Translations under genes and position numbers: made by a program
Notes under the pieces: generated by a model
Told to the model about the DNA's origin: nothing
Databases searched by the model: none
What the model saw: the letters and a program-made list of their open reading frames with translations, nothing else
Assembly (NCBI GenBank): GCA_963693305.1
Contig: OY855904.1
Span: forward strand, 44,810,315 to 44,874,314
Direction of reading: 5' to 3'
Length of the DNA: 64,000 bases
DNA from: Meandrina meandrites
Taxonomy: Eukaryota; Cnidaria; Anthozoa; Scleractinia; Meandrinidae
Shown: positions 46,831-58,529 of the stretch, in pieces
Layout: each line of letters opens with the position of its first letter
Position numbering within the stretch: the first letter of the stretch is position 1

Positions 46831-47421
46831 ACAAAATAGTTTCCACTTTTCTGAGAAATAAAGAAAAACTAAAGTGTGATAAAAATGCTGGGAGATGAAT
46901 ACCAGACATATCCACAATTTGAGTAGCAGCAGAGCAGGCAAACAAAAAAATAGCATTCGCTGGTTTGGCTTTGGTAATCATTAACCAAAAGGGCTGTACA
47001 GATACATACAGTACCCGAGAGTTTCAACAGGCAAAATTTTGTTGATCACGGCCAGAAAAATCAAGAAAATTCAAGTTCTCAGGCGGTTATTACCAAGTCA
47101 AGTTGTCAGTGCCTAATTGACGAATTGAGTCAATGTGGGTGTATTGACTATGAATGGTTATTTTTACGTGAAAATTCCTTTTTTGTGAAATGCAAGGCAC
47201 TGGATGCTTAGACTAAAGCAGTGGCAATTTAACCATAAAATTACATGCAAATGTGCATCTCTACGCTTTCCCGAATTTGCAAAAGTTGATTACATGTAGT
47301 AAATAAAGCTCATGAATTTAAAGTTTTTGCAAAGATTATTTATTCACTTTTCAGGGACAAAAGTAATTTTCAGGCAGTGAACATTGCACATCTTACAGCA
47401 CATCTATAAATTGGCATTATA
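46831..47421. other. no gene recognised
   Basis: AT-rich DNA; no credible ORF. Confidence 0.4.
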
Positions 47422-47507
47422 TTATTTAGTTATTACATGTACTCCTAACTTGTCAACTTTGTCTGCAGCCTTTCCCTTTTTGGCCAGCTTGTTCTGTTGG
47501 TTTCCTT
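47422..47507 (-). CDS. candidate terminal exon, unknown gene
   Basis: On the minus strand CCTTTATCTTTTCAG precedes an open frame GNQQNKLAKKGKAADKVDK followed by LGVHVITK and TAA. Lys/Ala-rich and highly charged. An AATAAA lies about 80 nt downstream on the same strand. No upstream exon was identified. Confidence 0.3.
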
Positions 47508-47589
47508 CTGAAAAGATAAAGGAACTTTTAAACTCTCACATACTGTACATGTAGTTATCGTAGAATGTTGCAATATTAGGTAAAAGGTT

Positions 47590-47897
47590 AAGTCTGCATA
47601 CAAGCCAAGTGGCCCATCAGGCTGGAGCTTATCCCGGTTTCCGTAGCATGAAGCAACTACAGTACAATGTATTTCTACTCCCTCTTGGATGGGATGCTAG
47701 TACATTGCAGGGTTACCCCCAGCAGTAAATTTGCCAGTACCCATTTATTTATACACCTGGGTGGAGAGGGGTACTAATGGAGAGTAAAGTGTCTTGCCCG
47801 AGAGCAAAATGCAGTGCCCCGGGAGGGCTCAAACCCAGGCCGTTCAATACGGATTCTGCCAGCGCACTAACCGTTAGGCTACTGTGCCTCCCGCCTC
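47590..47897 (-). repeat. tRNA-derived SINE
   Basis: Minus strand: tRNA-like head with GTAGCCTAACGGTTAGTGCG (A box) and GGGTTTGAGCCCTC (B box), then body GGGCAAGACACTTTACTCTC, about 300 bp in all. The body motif is shared with the SINE in the fluorescent-protein introns. Confidence 0.8.
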
Positions 47898-48810
47898 CTG
47901 TTGCAATATTATGCTGTCACAAAATGTACCTCAGCAGGCAAGATCTGACATTTTGAAACCCTTAGTATTAAACTCCATTCACAATATTCCAAAATGGTGG
48001 AAAATACATTTATTCTTTTGTCTTCATCTTAATTGGCCCTCATTGCCTTGATCATACATGTATGTTCAGAATTAAAATGAATCTTTGGCCTAAAATGAGG
48101 CAATGAGGGCCAATTAACATATAGGCAAAAAGAATAATGTGTCTACATGTACCACCCTTTTGGAATGAGGTGTACAGTATAATGTAAACTATGTATGTAT
48201 TTAAAAACAAAAAAAAAAAGAGAGGTGAATAGGCCTTATGCATGATGACGTCTTATGCTGAAAATTCACCACCAAACCTCGTTTACGCAAATTATTCTGA
48301 ACCCTCTTCCACCTTCGTACAGTTTTCACGTGGGTATTTCGTTCATCTTTGCTGCTTTGGGAATTTGTTCATGATAAAATTTACAAGTTTGCACTTCGAA
48401 AGCGGTCTGACGTTAACATGCATAAGAGCTATTAAATTAATCCTTTGCTGTGAGTGTGGTCACTCATTTGGACACATACAGTTGTAAGCTTTAAGATCTC
48501 ACAAAATCAGGGGATTCATTAAGGGCCGGGCACCAGGCAAATTGACCGCCTGTAAACACAACTTTGCCCGGCTGTTCAACTCTGAGCTTTCAATGCGGCT
48601 TTTGTGAATAAAACTTGAATGCAAGTTGCTTTTCTTTGATTTCTGCATGTGCCTTCCCAAAAATAAAACTGAAATTCATTTTAAAAAAGACAATCTCCTC
48701 GTCTTATTCCTTCCTTGACACTGCTCATGTATCGCCCCATGATTCATTGCAAAAGGAAAATTGATTGACGGTCTACATGAAAACCCATCTTGAAATCTCC
48801 CAGAATTGCG

Positions 48811-48880
48811 ATGGCTACCGGCAAAAGAACGATTGTGCAATATTTTCCTGTTCGACCTCCGCCTGAGAAAAAGTCAAGAG
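48811..48880 (+). CDS. candidate first exon, unknown gene
   Basis: ATG at 48811 opens 23 codons plus one base (MATGKRTIVQYFPVRPPPEK, then KSR) followed by GTAAGTAG. A basic KRTIVQYF-type start is seen in some nuclear and BED-type transposase proteins, but that likeness is weak. No second exon found. Confidence 0.35.
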
Positions 48881-48889
48881 GTAAGTAGT

Positions 48890-49320
48890 GATTTAACCAT
48901 TTCTTTTCGGAATGTTGAATGGCTAACTTCATGCTCAGTGAAGAGTGAAATCTTTTCAACACCCAGTTAAGTTTATTATCGTAGTGTCAAGATTTTTAAA
49001 TATGATTAAGCAATGTTTAACACATGCAAATATCGAACTCTCTTGTTCAAGGTGATTTCATGTACAGTGTATATAGAGTTGAAGCATTTCAAAATATTTT
49101 GTATAGACAAAATGTTCTAGATTTTTTGTTCAAAAAAAGAAGGCAACGAATGGTTGCTATTCATGTTCAGTGAAGAGTGAAATATTTTCAAAGACCCGAT
49201 TAATTATAAGCTTATAATCGTAGTACAGGTGATTTGTAAACAACAATGTTTAACACGTGTAAAAATCGAACTCTCTTGTTCAAGGTGAATTTATAGCAAT
49301 TGAATCATTTCAAATTATTT
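48890..49320 (+). repeat. diverged tandem duplication, ~240-bp unit
   Basis: GTGAAGAGTGAAAT(C/A)TTTTCAA and CGAACTCTCTTGTTCAAGGTG occur near 48940/49050 and again near 49171/49268. Confidence 0.8.
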
Positions 49321-50072
49321 TATATAAATAAACCTTTTCAATTTTACACAAAATTCGAAGAAAGGATTGAACAATCGGATCAACTTTTTAACTGGTTGCC
49401 CAGCACGTGACCAATTTCTTCCTGTTGCATGAGTTTCAAGTTTCAGTTTTATGTAAACAACAAACCAGTTTGCATGGAAATATAAGCTTGAATATTATTC
49501 ACAGACACAGACATGCTGATGCTTGTGTGGTCAATTGCTAATTAATTGTTCGAAAAGTCGAGTTACAGATATGCTACGAGCAAACCATATTTTTCTTTTA
49601 GTCTGCATGTCGAGAATGGAGCAAAAAAAAACAAACAAAAAAAACAAGGACATGCGAAAGCTGGAGGCGTATGCCCTCCTGTCAGAAATCCTAATGAATC
49701 CCCTGAAAATGTGCCAAACATTAAGATCTCACATTGTAAAACCCCAAATTAATGAGTTCTACTTAAAGAACACAAAGAAAATATTTACCACAAAAAAAAT
49801 TCAGCCACTATAAATGCAGGCTTTTAATGTTACACTGCAGTGTATGTATACATGTAGTCAAAATGGCTGAAGGCCTTCTGCTTAAGTGGTTAAAAAAAAT
49901 GCCTTCACTTATTCAGATTAGATTTCAGTTTGAACAGATTTGATTGTTCAATTATAAATAACTTCATTCATTAATACATACATGTACACCTACAGAGCTG
50001 CCATTTTGACACCTTGGCTTGATGCAAAATTGCATGTACATCATGTACATTTATCTACTACATGTACATACA
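49321..50072. other. no gene recognised
   Basis: Overlapping 96- and 68-codon plus-strand frames near 49523-49813 pass through an A-rich run and lack other support. Confidence 0.35.
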
Positions 50073-50530
50073 CAGGGTTCGTACAAAAAATCACAACCGT
50101 TTTTCCAGGACTTTTCAAGGACTTTTCAAGGACCAAATTGAATTTTCAAGGACCACCTACCATGAATGTAATTTCACAGATAGTATATAAAATGCACATT
50201 CCCAGTCCAAGCTAACAGGTTTCTAAGGCTTCAAGAGTTTTCTCCATCTCCATCTTTACATTTATTAGCTCACTTGCCTTTTCTCTTTATTAGCTGCTTT
50301 TACATCCGTATTTTACAGTGTTTGAAGTTGCTTTACACATGAAAAGAATACCAAAGTCTATGCAAAGCAATTTGCTTTTGATCCCACTACATTTAAAGTG
50401 GAAGAAAATTCAAGGACTTTTCAAGGACTTACACAGAAATTCAAGGACTTTTCAAGGAAAAATGGCATTCAAGGACTTTTCAAGGACTCACCCTGAAATT
50501 CAAGGACTTTTCAAGACTGTGCGAACCCTG
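50073..50530. mobile_element. MITE with CAGGGTTCG ends, second copy
   Basis: Same family as 8904-9370, with identical ends and the same TTCAAGGACTTTTCAAGGAC arrays. ATACA flanks both sides (50068-50072 and 50531-50535), confirming a 5-bp duplication. Confidence 0.92.
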
Positions 50531-51292
50531 ATACACATAAAACTCTCATGGAAGAGAAACAATTCAAATTTTGCTGTGTTGGAAATCAGAGAAATACATG
50601 CATGTATCAATGCAAAAATTGAAATTGCCAACAATTTTAATTTTTAAGCCATATGAGATGGCCACATAATTTTCTAAGAATATGATGTATTCAATATTTC
50701 TTATGCTAACATATGTTTTCCATCCAGTGATTTCTTTGAAGAGTACTCAACTAATTTGTACCAAGTGTATGGAAATCTGTATAAAAAAATGTAAATTCAA
50801 AATTACCAAAATGCCTCTGTTTGTTGTGTTTGTCGACAGTTGTTAAAATCTTGCATGCTATGAAAATAAAGTGACTCAATAAAATCATACAGACAAATAG
50901 CTTCAATGATAAATGTCTGTGAAACGGATAAAAAAGATGAAGACATGTTGCTGAGAACAATCATAATTATTCATTACAACAAATTCGTGCAATGCCGATA
51001 TGTGTTCAAAAAATTATTGTTATCCATCATCTGTACATACATGTAAGATCAGAGATATCATGCGATATACGTAGGTTGCCAAGATTCGTCCAAAACCCTG
51101 CAAAGTGCTGCAAAGCCACAGTATTTCTCGCTGCAAATAGTGTTTTTTTGACAATTACATGTACATGTAGTTGAACAAAAAAAAAAAACAATTATCCAGC
51201 TCAATCTTGTGGAATATCGTCTGATTTTAGTCAAGTTGGCATTATATGGCCTCGTCGACTAAGTATCAGGCGATACTCCGCGCGATTTCACA

Positions 51293-52006
51293 CAGGGCAT
51301 CTGATAGGGTGCGGAAAAAAATAACAAATTATGCGGAAATTTTCAGGAACATTATGCGGAAGAAAGTGTTGATTATGCGGAAAACACGTTGGATTATGCG
51401 GAATATTTTCGCCTCGCTTCGCTCGCCAAAAATCACATATTTTCATGCCGCCGAAATCGAGCTGCCCCAGAAGCCGAGAGTGTGCTCGCAGGCAACGAAT
51501 TGCGGTCGTTTCGCCCGATGGTACGTCGCTCACAGGCCACTTTGCAGCCTCAAGCTCGCTTCACTTAATTCGTCGCTCGTCTAGCCCATGAGGTCAACTT
51601 GTGGCAAGTGTACAGCGAAGTGGCGATCCTTCTTCTTGGTCTCTTTGATGACAAATTTATCCATATACTATAGGTATTAAACCACAGAAGAATTTTTGAT
51701 CGACCGAACGAGCGAAACAAGACAACTGGTGTCCAGGCCCATCACGAAAAGGCGCGTGGAACGCCTGGAGGTTAAAAATTGCTCACGATCGAATTGCCGT
51801 GTTTTCGTCGCTATTTTAGGAGAAAAACTGTGTCAAAATAATCAATTTCTTCGAAATTTACGTTTGTGAGGGTGGTAAACAGCTGCTTAATCATTAATAT
51901 GAAACAAATTTCTCTGTTTTATGCGGAAAATGTTCTCAAGATGCGGAAGATGCGGAAGTCAGCGAATTATGCGGATCCGCACCACCGCATCCTGTCAGAT
52001 GCCCTG
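51293..52006. mobile_element. hAT-like element, CAGGGCATCTGA ends, 5-bp TSD
   Basis: Ends CAGGGCATCTGATAGG and, inverted, CAGGGCATCTGACAGG. TCACA at 51288-51292 and 52007-52011. About ten ATTATGCGGAA/ATGCGGAA motifs cluster near both ends (51325-51410 and 51915-51980), like transposase-binding repeats. The 112-codon frame inside is built from these repeats. Confidence 0.88.
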
Positions 52007-52011
52007 TCACA

Positions 52012-52616
52012 GGATTATTGTTAAATAGTAATCGATACCAATATTGAAGCAACTGCAGAATACACCACACAAGATACATTGAGTGAGAACTCTTTCAAGA
52101 ACAAGCTATGAAATAATAGAACTATTGTTATGGATAGGATGCAAATGTACCTGTATAACAGTTGCTGTGAGGGTATTCTGCAGTTTGGCCCCAACACTGA
52201 TAAATCAATCGTTATCAGTTTCCATTGGCAATCGATACTCGCCAGTTTTTCTTCATCAATTTCATCGATTTCTATCGGCAATTTATACAGTACGAAGGTT
52301 GATACCGATTGGCTTTGTTACGGATTTACGATTGACTACTCGTGGGTACAGTGCAGATAACAATGAACTCAAAAGCAAATGTGCATGTATTGTTAATTAT
52401 AAAATCCAACCTACGAAATGTTTTAGTGAGCCTAACTTCATCACTCCGTTTTCGCATGCCAAAGTAACTGGATTTCAATCTGTTTTATTTCGTAGGCTAC
52501 TGCACAACTGACAGTAGCTGTAGCACACGTAGAATCCCGATTTCTCGAACCAATTTTCGTTTCCCTTGGACAGTCCTTCTCCGTAATTTTACCACGTAAT
52601 TTGGCTAAATAAACTG
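52012..52616. other. unannotated; partial ATCGAT-type repeat
   Basis: Contains short stretches like the 11677-12511 family (CAATCGATACTCGCC, TTCATCGATTTC). The 142-codon frame at 52083-52511 is not recognised. Confidence 0.35.
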
Positions 52617-52731
52617 TAGAATACCGGGCCACTTATTTGCATCTCATTGAATTTCAATAGTTCCTTTTGTTTCTATATGCTTCGTTCTAAAAAGCGTTCA
52701 GAGATATGTAAATAAGTGGCCCGGTATTCTA
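52617..52731. mobile_element. short foldback MITE, TA-flanked
   Basis: GAATACCGGGCCACTTATTT near 52619 and its inverse near 52729, both bordered by TA. 115 bp in total. Core end motif resembles 321-701. Confidence 0.8.
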
Positions 52732-53195
52732 AAATCGCTCCCGTAATTTCACTCCGTAATTTTTTCGTGAAAGCAATTTACGTTTCCCCTGGTGGAGGTG
52801 GTCATGAAATCGGAATTCTTAGTGCATCGTGCTGATCGTGGCACACAACTGAGTCACAGGTCTTTAAGTGCTAAAATCAATTCAAGCTCACCTTTACGAA
52901 GTTATCAATCCATATGACTGGAAAATGCATCGTTTAGAAGGTGAATCGTCGATTAAAACCATCTCACTTGAGATATCACCCAACCAGGATTGCACAACCC
53001 TTTCAAACGAAGGCTAAAACGTTCCAAACATGGCGGGCAGAATTCAAATCCTTTGTCCGAGAAGGCCTGGAGCGAATCACGTGGTATGTGGAGTGACTAT
53101 TCAGCAATCAGTTGATGTTTTGAGACTTCTCATATTTCCATACATGAAGTATAAATCACACTTAACATTTTTTTTTTCAAGTTAAAAAAAGTGTC

Positions 53196-53270
53196 AACAG
53201 TAGGAATTGAAACCGGGCCGTCGGACTACCGCACGGGAACGCTATCCACTAGGCTACCGACGACCAGCTG
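53196..53270 (-). repeat. tRNA-like sequence (SINE head)
   Basis: Minus strand has GGTAGCCTAGTGGATAGCG (A box region) and CCCGGTTTCAATTCC (B box). Acceptor pairing is poor, so this is a tRNA-derived repeat rather than a gene. Confidence 0.65.
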
Positions 53271-53337
53271 CAAGAAATCGTAAAATGTTGGCTATATATC
53301 CTAACCTCAATATAAAGCTAACAGCAAGCAAACTAAG

Positions 53338-53465
53338 CTAACGTAGGCTAACCGGAGTGCTTTTTAGGCTACACGGAGTGTTAGTAGGCTAACCGGAGTG
53401 CATAGTAGGCTAACCGAAGTGTATAGTAGGCTAACCGCAGTGCTAAATAGGCTAAAAGAAGTGCT
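53338..53465. repeat. ~22-bp minisatellite (AGGCTAACCGGAGTG)
   Basis: About six imperfect units AGGCTAACCG(G/A/C)AGTG plus a variable AGT/TAGT linker. Confidence 0.9.
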
Positions 53466-54324
53466 GTTTTGTATTCACTACATGAACTGAGTGTTACGTG
53501 GTATAAAATGTCATGAGGTGTCTCCATATTGTCTCACAACATCAACTGAGTGCAGAATAGTCACTCCCAATTATGTGAAATTAATGATTAAACGCAATCT
53601 CGTTCCCAGAGTCCACGGGCTCCACGGTCAGCGGATGGTCGCCCAGGTGAAACTCTGGGGAAATGGAATTTTTTTACCCCAGAAATCTGGGGTTCCAGTT
53701 GTTGTGCGCATGCTCTGCTAGAAAAACGGAAGTGAAAAATTGGAAAAAAACCGAAGGCTCAGGAGTCAGAAGAAAATATTCAGAACTCCACTCTCGATAT
53801 GCAACTCGTAAAGTCAAGTGGATCAACGCTTTTATGGGTGATCTAAAGGCTCCTTTGAAGAAAAAATAGCTCAACGGAAAAACTGCGATAAAGCAATAGC
53901 GCTGTTTGAAAGCAAAACATGCACGTCAGATTGGTTCACAGATCGTGTAAGCTTCCCGATCTGGAGGACAAACGCAAACAAAGGGAGTCGTAATGCCAAG
54001 TTGTGGACGTATATTGGCAGAAAACGAATATATTTTGTCTCTGGAAGAAATCTTTCGAGGAAGGCCAGTGGTCGAATCTACATTTTTAATACATACAGCA
54101 TTGTAAACGACGGCCGTAAGAGCATGGAGCAACTGCACGCCGATCGAAAGCTCATTTTGAAAATCAAATTTTCATTGAAATGCAATCGAATAGGCAGGTA
54201 AGCAATAATGTGCCGTATTTTCCACTACAGTGGGAGACTACAGTTGCAAGATTGGTTTCACCCAAAAAGATGGAATTTTGGCGGTCCGCAGCAATAACAG
54301 ATATGTATCGATTTGATTTTTAAT
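53466..54324. other. no gene recognised
   Basis: Frames at 53663-53869 and 54001-54201 (plus) have protein-like composition (Lys/Arg rich) and could be a decayed mobile-element protein; not identified. Confidence 0.3.
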
Positions 54325-54662
54325 TAGCTTTAATGAAAGCACCAAAGAATTCGCTTTCGCTTATCGTCTTGGCATATCGCATAGCCTACGAACGCAGACG
54401 TGTTTCCGCCAGTCGCTTTAATTATATGAGGAATTAGAGTCCTTTAGGAGGAACGTACGAATAACCTTAGACAAGACAAAGTTTGCTAGATTGACCGATG
54501 AGTCAGGGCAAAATTATGCTCTTCTTCCCTCGAAATGTTGACAGACTCAGGAAGATCCGCGGAAGTTGCATCATCATCATCACCGGCTACACCTTCTATT
54601 CGAACCTACACGATTTCAATGGACAAAAGATAGTGAATTAACTGAAGGAAAGGGTATCCTAG

Positions 54663-55380
54663 TTTTTATACACTTGGGAATTAAGCATGAATATACCTGT
54701 AGAGAATATGCATGTCGTCTTGCTGAAGAAGTTTCTTCGCGAAAACAATGTGAGCTTGAAAGGATTAACAGTCAAGGCGCAGCTCGTTGCAAAGTAAGTT
54801 CCCTTTTTGCCTATGTCTGAAACACTCGAATCATTTTGGAAAAACCGCTTCGAATCCTGGCCGTCTTTTATTTAGTTAAAGAAGTACGAAGGTTTATTTA
54901 TTTTGTATTTTATTTTAGAGCGAAGGAAGTGCTTCAAAGGAGATCGGTCGATACAACAGCGACGCAAAGTGATCAAACTCAAGTCACGCAGTCTTCGAAA
55001 AAAAGTGATACTGATCTCCTTAGAGAAAATGCGGAAATATTTCAGTTTTGTCCCCCAGAAAGAAACATGAGAAAAATATTCGATGGCCTTCTCCCTTTTA
55101 CAGTCAATTCCATCGTGAAGTATGTCAGAACCTATAGTGGAAAAACATCAAACAGCCGCCCGACTACATGGTCATGAAGCCCTTTGAGCGTGGTGTCAAC
55201 TTTAATTGAAGGGCATATTCATGTTTTGGCTGAGCATCACGTAGAAAGTGATTAGTTATATCTGAGAGCGCTCTGCTATAGAAGTCTGCGAACAAGTGAA
55301 AAATTTGAGCTTTTAGCACCTCGATTTAACGATCTGCGTCGCATTTGGTCGCGAAGTGAACGTCAATATTTCTGCATTAG
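54663..55380 (+). pseudogene. SAP-like coding remnant, copy B
   Basis: Exon one ends at 54793 before GTAAGT; exon two starts at 54919 after TTTTATTTTAG. Joining them in phase 2 gives a continuous frame: MHVVLLKKFLRENN, then VSLKGLTVKAQLVAKAKEVL, a helix-turn-helix pattern like SAP DNA-binding domains. A Ser/Thr/Gln linker and RNMRKIFDGLLPF follow. The frame hits TGA at 55177 (after RPTTWS); KPFERGVNF and later PRFNDLRRIWSRSERQ continue in other frames. So there is at least one frameshift and several stops. It resembles large cnidarian repeat-encoded proteins, but I cannot name the family firmly. Confidence 0.6.
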
Positions 55381-55983
55381 ATAGACGCATCAGTAGAATG
55401 CATTAAAATCATCTTTCGCTTCGGAGAGGTGCCTGACCAAGGAAATTTAGGGGGAACGGCATCAACATTTCGCAAGTTCTGCGAAAATCTGACTCCTTGA
55501 AGTGCAGTGAACAGGTGTTTGTTCGCTCGGCGATTTGGAAATGTTGCGAAACATCTCTCCGAATTCACATTTCCAGACAAATCTAGTGAAACTTAACCTT
55601 GCCACCTTCTTAGAAAACTACAAATGTAAAATGATATAAGACTGAATTGTTGGTTGATTATATGAACAAAACATTTTACAGCGAGAAATCTTCATTTTGC
55701 TGATTGTCGAAATGACGTAGCCCCGGGCCAGGTATAAGCACAATATGTAATTGCCCATCACGCGGCCAAAAGTAATTTTCCACCAAACCGAATCTGCTTT
55801 AGTTCTAGCCTCGGTGAGTTTCAAGCAAAATTATTTTGTCGCGACTTTGAGAGGGTGGTTTTTACAATAACTGCCTCTTAAATGAGTGGGGACATATAGC
55901 GGGAATATAGAGCGTCATTTATGTAGAATCTTACGTAATACTCGCCATCTCAAAGTTAAAAATACGCCTTTCCGAATTTAAAG

Positions 55984-56627
55984 CAGAATAGCATAAAAAT
56001 GGATAGCATAAAAAGCAATGTGAGTGTTTATTTTGTGGAAGGAATTCAGTAGTTGTCCGCTATCTCACGACACCATGATTCGCAAATTATTATCCCCAGT
56101 TACCGCTTTTCTGTACCAAGATAATACCACTGGTGGTTAAATAAATGTCAGTGACAGTTGTACAGAATGAAAGCCTACCTTTCACCAGAGTGTTTCGAAC
56201 TAGCGATTTATTTTGTACAAAGAGTTCGTGTTTTTGCGAGTTGTTAAAATGACGCGCGGAGGTGAAGAAATTTTTTTCACCGTCTTCAAGTTTGGTCTGG
56301 GATCAATTTATCAAGGTTGATAATTAACATTTCAAATCATGAATTGGTCTTTCAGCGTGTCTAATTGTAATAAAAGTTTACTTCAGAAAGGAATTATTTG
56401 TCTGAATTTAGTATGCATATGGTATATTTTTTTCCACTCGCACGTTTATGTTAAATGCCGTTAAAGAGCCAGGAATGTTTGAGGGGGTGGGTGCGCGCTA
56501 ATAAAAGCCTTCTAGACTGGGAGTCAATGGGTTAATGCATCGCAAATCGCTTTCAATAGTAACATTTCCCCAACGCATACTCTATGCAAAATAGGCGAAT
56601 CTCGAAGAGATCTTTGATTAAAAAAGC
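55984..56627. other. insertion in copy B flanked by ~115-bp direct repeats
   Basis: CTGCCTCTTAAATGAGTGGG… to …TTCCGAATTTAAAGC occurs at 55870-55983 and again at 56628-56741. The ~640 bp between is absent from copies A and C and has no ORF. Confidence 0.8.
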
Positions 56628-57720
56628 TGCCTCTTAAATGAGTGGGGACATATAGCGGGAATATAGAGCGTCATTTATGTAGAATCTTACGTAATACTCG
56701 CCATCTCAAAGTTAAAAATACGCCTTTCCGAATTTAAAGCGATTAATTAGCATTTAACGTTCGACAGATAAATCGGGAATGGCATGTGGCGTTTGAGTTG
56801 TTAGCGAATGTTTGTAGTTCGTTCTGTCCTGCAGTTTTAATTCATAGTTGAAATGAATAAATCTGCCAGAAAACGATACTTCAATGTCAGTTTAATTGGC
56901 CTGCAATTTATGCAATGAATTACGGAACTGACCAGAAGACCGAAAGGAAGTTAGGCGGTGTAAAGACAACTATTTCTGCCAGATACAATGGACAGGAAAG
57001 TTAGGTAATTTAACGCATCTGACACCGGCTGCGCAAAACGCTCGCCGATAAAGAATTGTAAAAGTCACTTCTATAAGCGTTTGGTTTATTGTTTGGTTTG
57101 CTTTTCAGGTTGGGCTACGTCACCAGGCTTGGTGTTCTTTGAGTCGGTTGTTCAGTTCGAATTCTTAGCTAGACAGACAGATGACTTGTCCACTCTCGTT
57201 TCTAATCATGCAAAGAACGGAATATTGCGTGAGTGATAAATAAATACTACACTTTTATGATTCTGTACAAACGTAGCCTCTTATCATATTGGAGCCGTAC
57301 TGAAGGTCATTTAGTAGATGCTATTTTTTATTATAGATCTTACTGTATTGCGATTTTTTCAGATGTTGTTATTGAACATAATTATAAAGAGTGTATATGC
57401 ATACGTTAATATTCTACAGCATAGCGTACAAACGTTTATGGGGCTAAAAATGTAAACAAGACATTTCAAAAACCGTCCAACTTCAAGCAAGGGTTAATTG
57501 TGCAAATGCAAAAGGAATATGATGCTCAACTGAATCTTGTGCTAAGTGTAAACTTAAGATGGTTATGCATTTATACTTGTTTTGGCAATACCTTCAGATA
57601 ATTCTGACATAGAAAAAAAAAATGGGGTTAAGTGATGCAGGCATGGCGACGGCTGATCGATGAACCCCTCGCTCCATTTTTTTATTAAAACCAACATTCC
57701 ACAATTGACACGATTTTCGT

Positions 57721-58529
57721 CTAAACGGTGAACCATTTCTTTGTTAATTTGGTCTCCGAGGTTTTTCAATGAAAAATACTTTACCTACCTGCATTGATTT
57801 TTAGCCGTCAGACAGATGTTTTCATATGTCAAATATCAGTTGTTATTGTAAAGGCCGCCGTCTACAGTTTTCACCTGGGGGGCTTACGGTTTGATTAAAA
57901 AGAAAAAAAAAAAAAAAAAAAAAAACGAGCATTGTCAAAATTGGCAAGAGTGTAGATGAATGGACATAAATTTAAGCAAGTTACATTGAAAAAGTAGACA
58001 TGATAATTGTAGTGGTTAACTGGATGAGTCGGTGAAAGAGTGAACTACGGCTGCTAAGCAATTTTTTGCTCGACATGTCTCTTTCAAAGCAGGTAAGTGA
58101 ATTAAGATAACAAATTTCAAAGCCGAGTTATGCAGTAGTGTTATGTTTCATGTTTTGAAGATAATATTTGCCAATTTGCAGGAGCTATGATATAAATCAG
58201 CCATCTGGAGGATAGGAAAATGGCTAACAGCGAAATAATCTTGAGTTGCAATGAAGGTAAGCTGTATTTATGACAAAATCTGCTTTGATTTCCATGTAGG
58301 CGTGAATTGTAGTAAATATTTGCTCATGTGCTGATGCAAACGGTCTTATATTTTGATATGCTAGAAATGAACATGGGTTTTGCGAATTTTGGCCCTTAAA
58401 GGACTACATTTTTCAGCTGTGTAGGGAAAAGTTATCAGCTAGGTGCCAAATTTGATAAATGTGATTCTAAATGAAGGTCGTTTTTCAGCCTTTGTTCAAT
58501 GTCGCTTCCCTGCCGTTACAATAACGTGA
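57721..58529. other. spacer with orphan exon (see 58075)
   Basis: Includes a poly-A run (57900-57925). Apart from the fluorescent-protein first exon no gene is seen. Confidence 0.45.
58075..58092 (+). CDS. orphan first exon of a third fluorescent-protein gene
   Basis: ATG plus MSLSKQ, then GTAAGT. The 18-nt length, phase 0 and hexapeptide match the MALSKQ exon of the two complete genes. The leader before it (GTCGGTGAAAGAGTGAACTACGGCT) resembles the leader at 32580-32620, and the intron start GTAAGTGAATT resembles GTGAGTGAATT. No exon 2-5 is found to 64000. Either the rest lies beyond the Polinton or the gene is broken. Confidence 0.7.

Larger units (their letters stand above)
54325..57720 (+). 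repeat. segmental duplication copy B (most complete)
   Basis: Matches copy A (43440-45712) and extends further right to CAACATTCCACAATTGACAC at 57692-57711, which also occurs beside the Polinton. Carries an extra ~640 bp at 55984-56627. Confidence 0.93.

Noticed and set aside
47422..48880. Linking the candidate terminal exon (minus) and first exon (plus) into one gene
   Set aside because: They are on opposite strands and cannot belong to one transcript.
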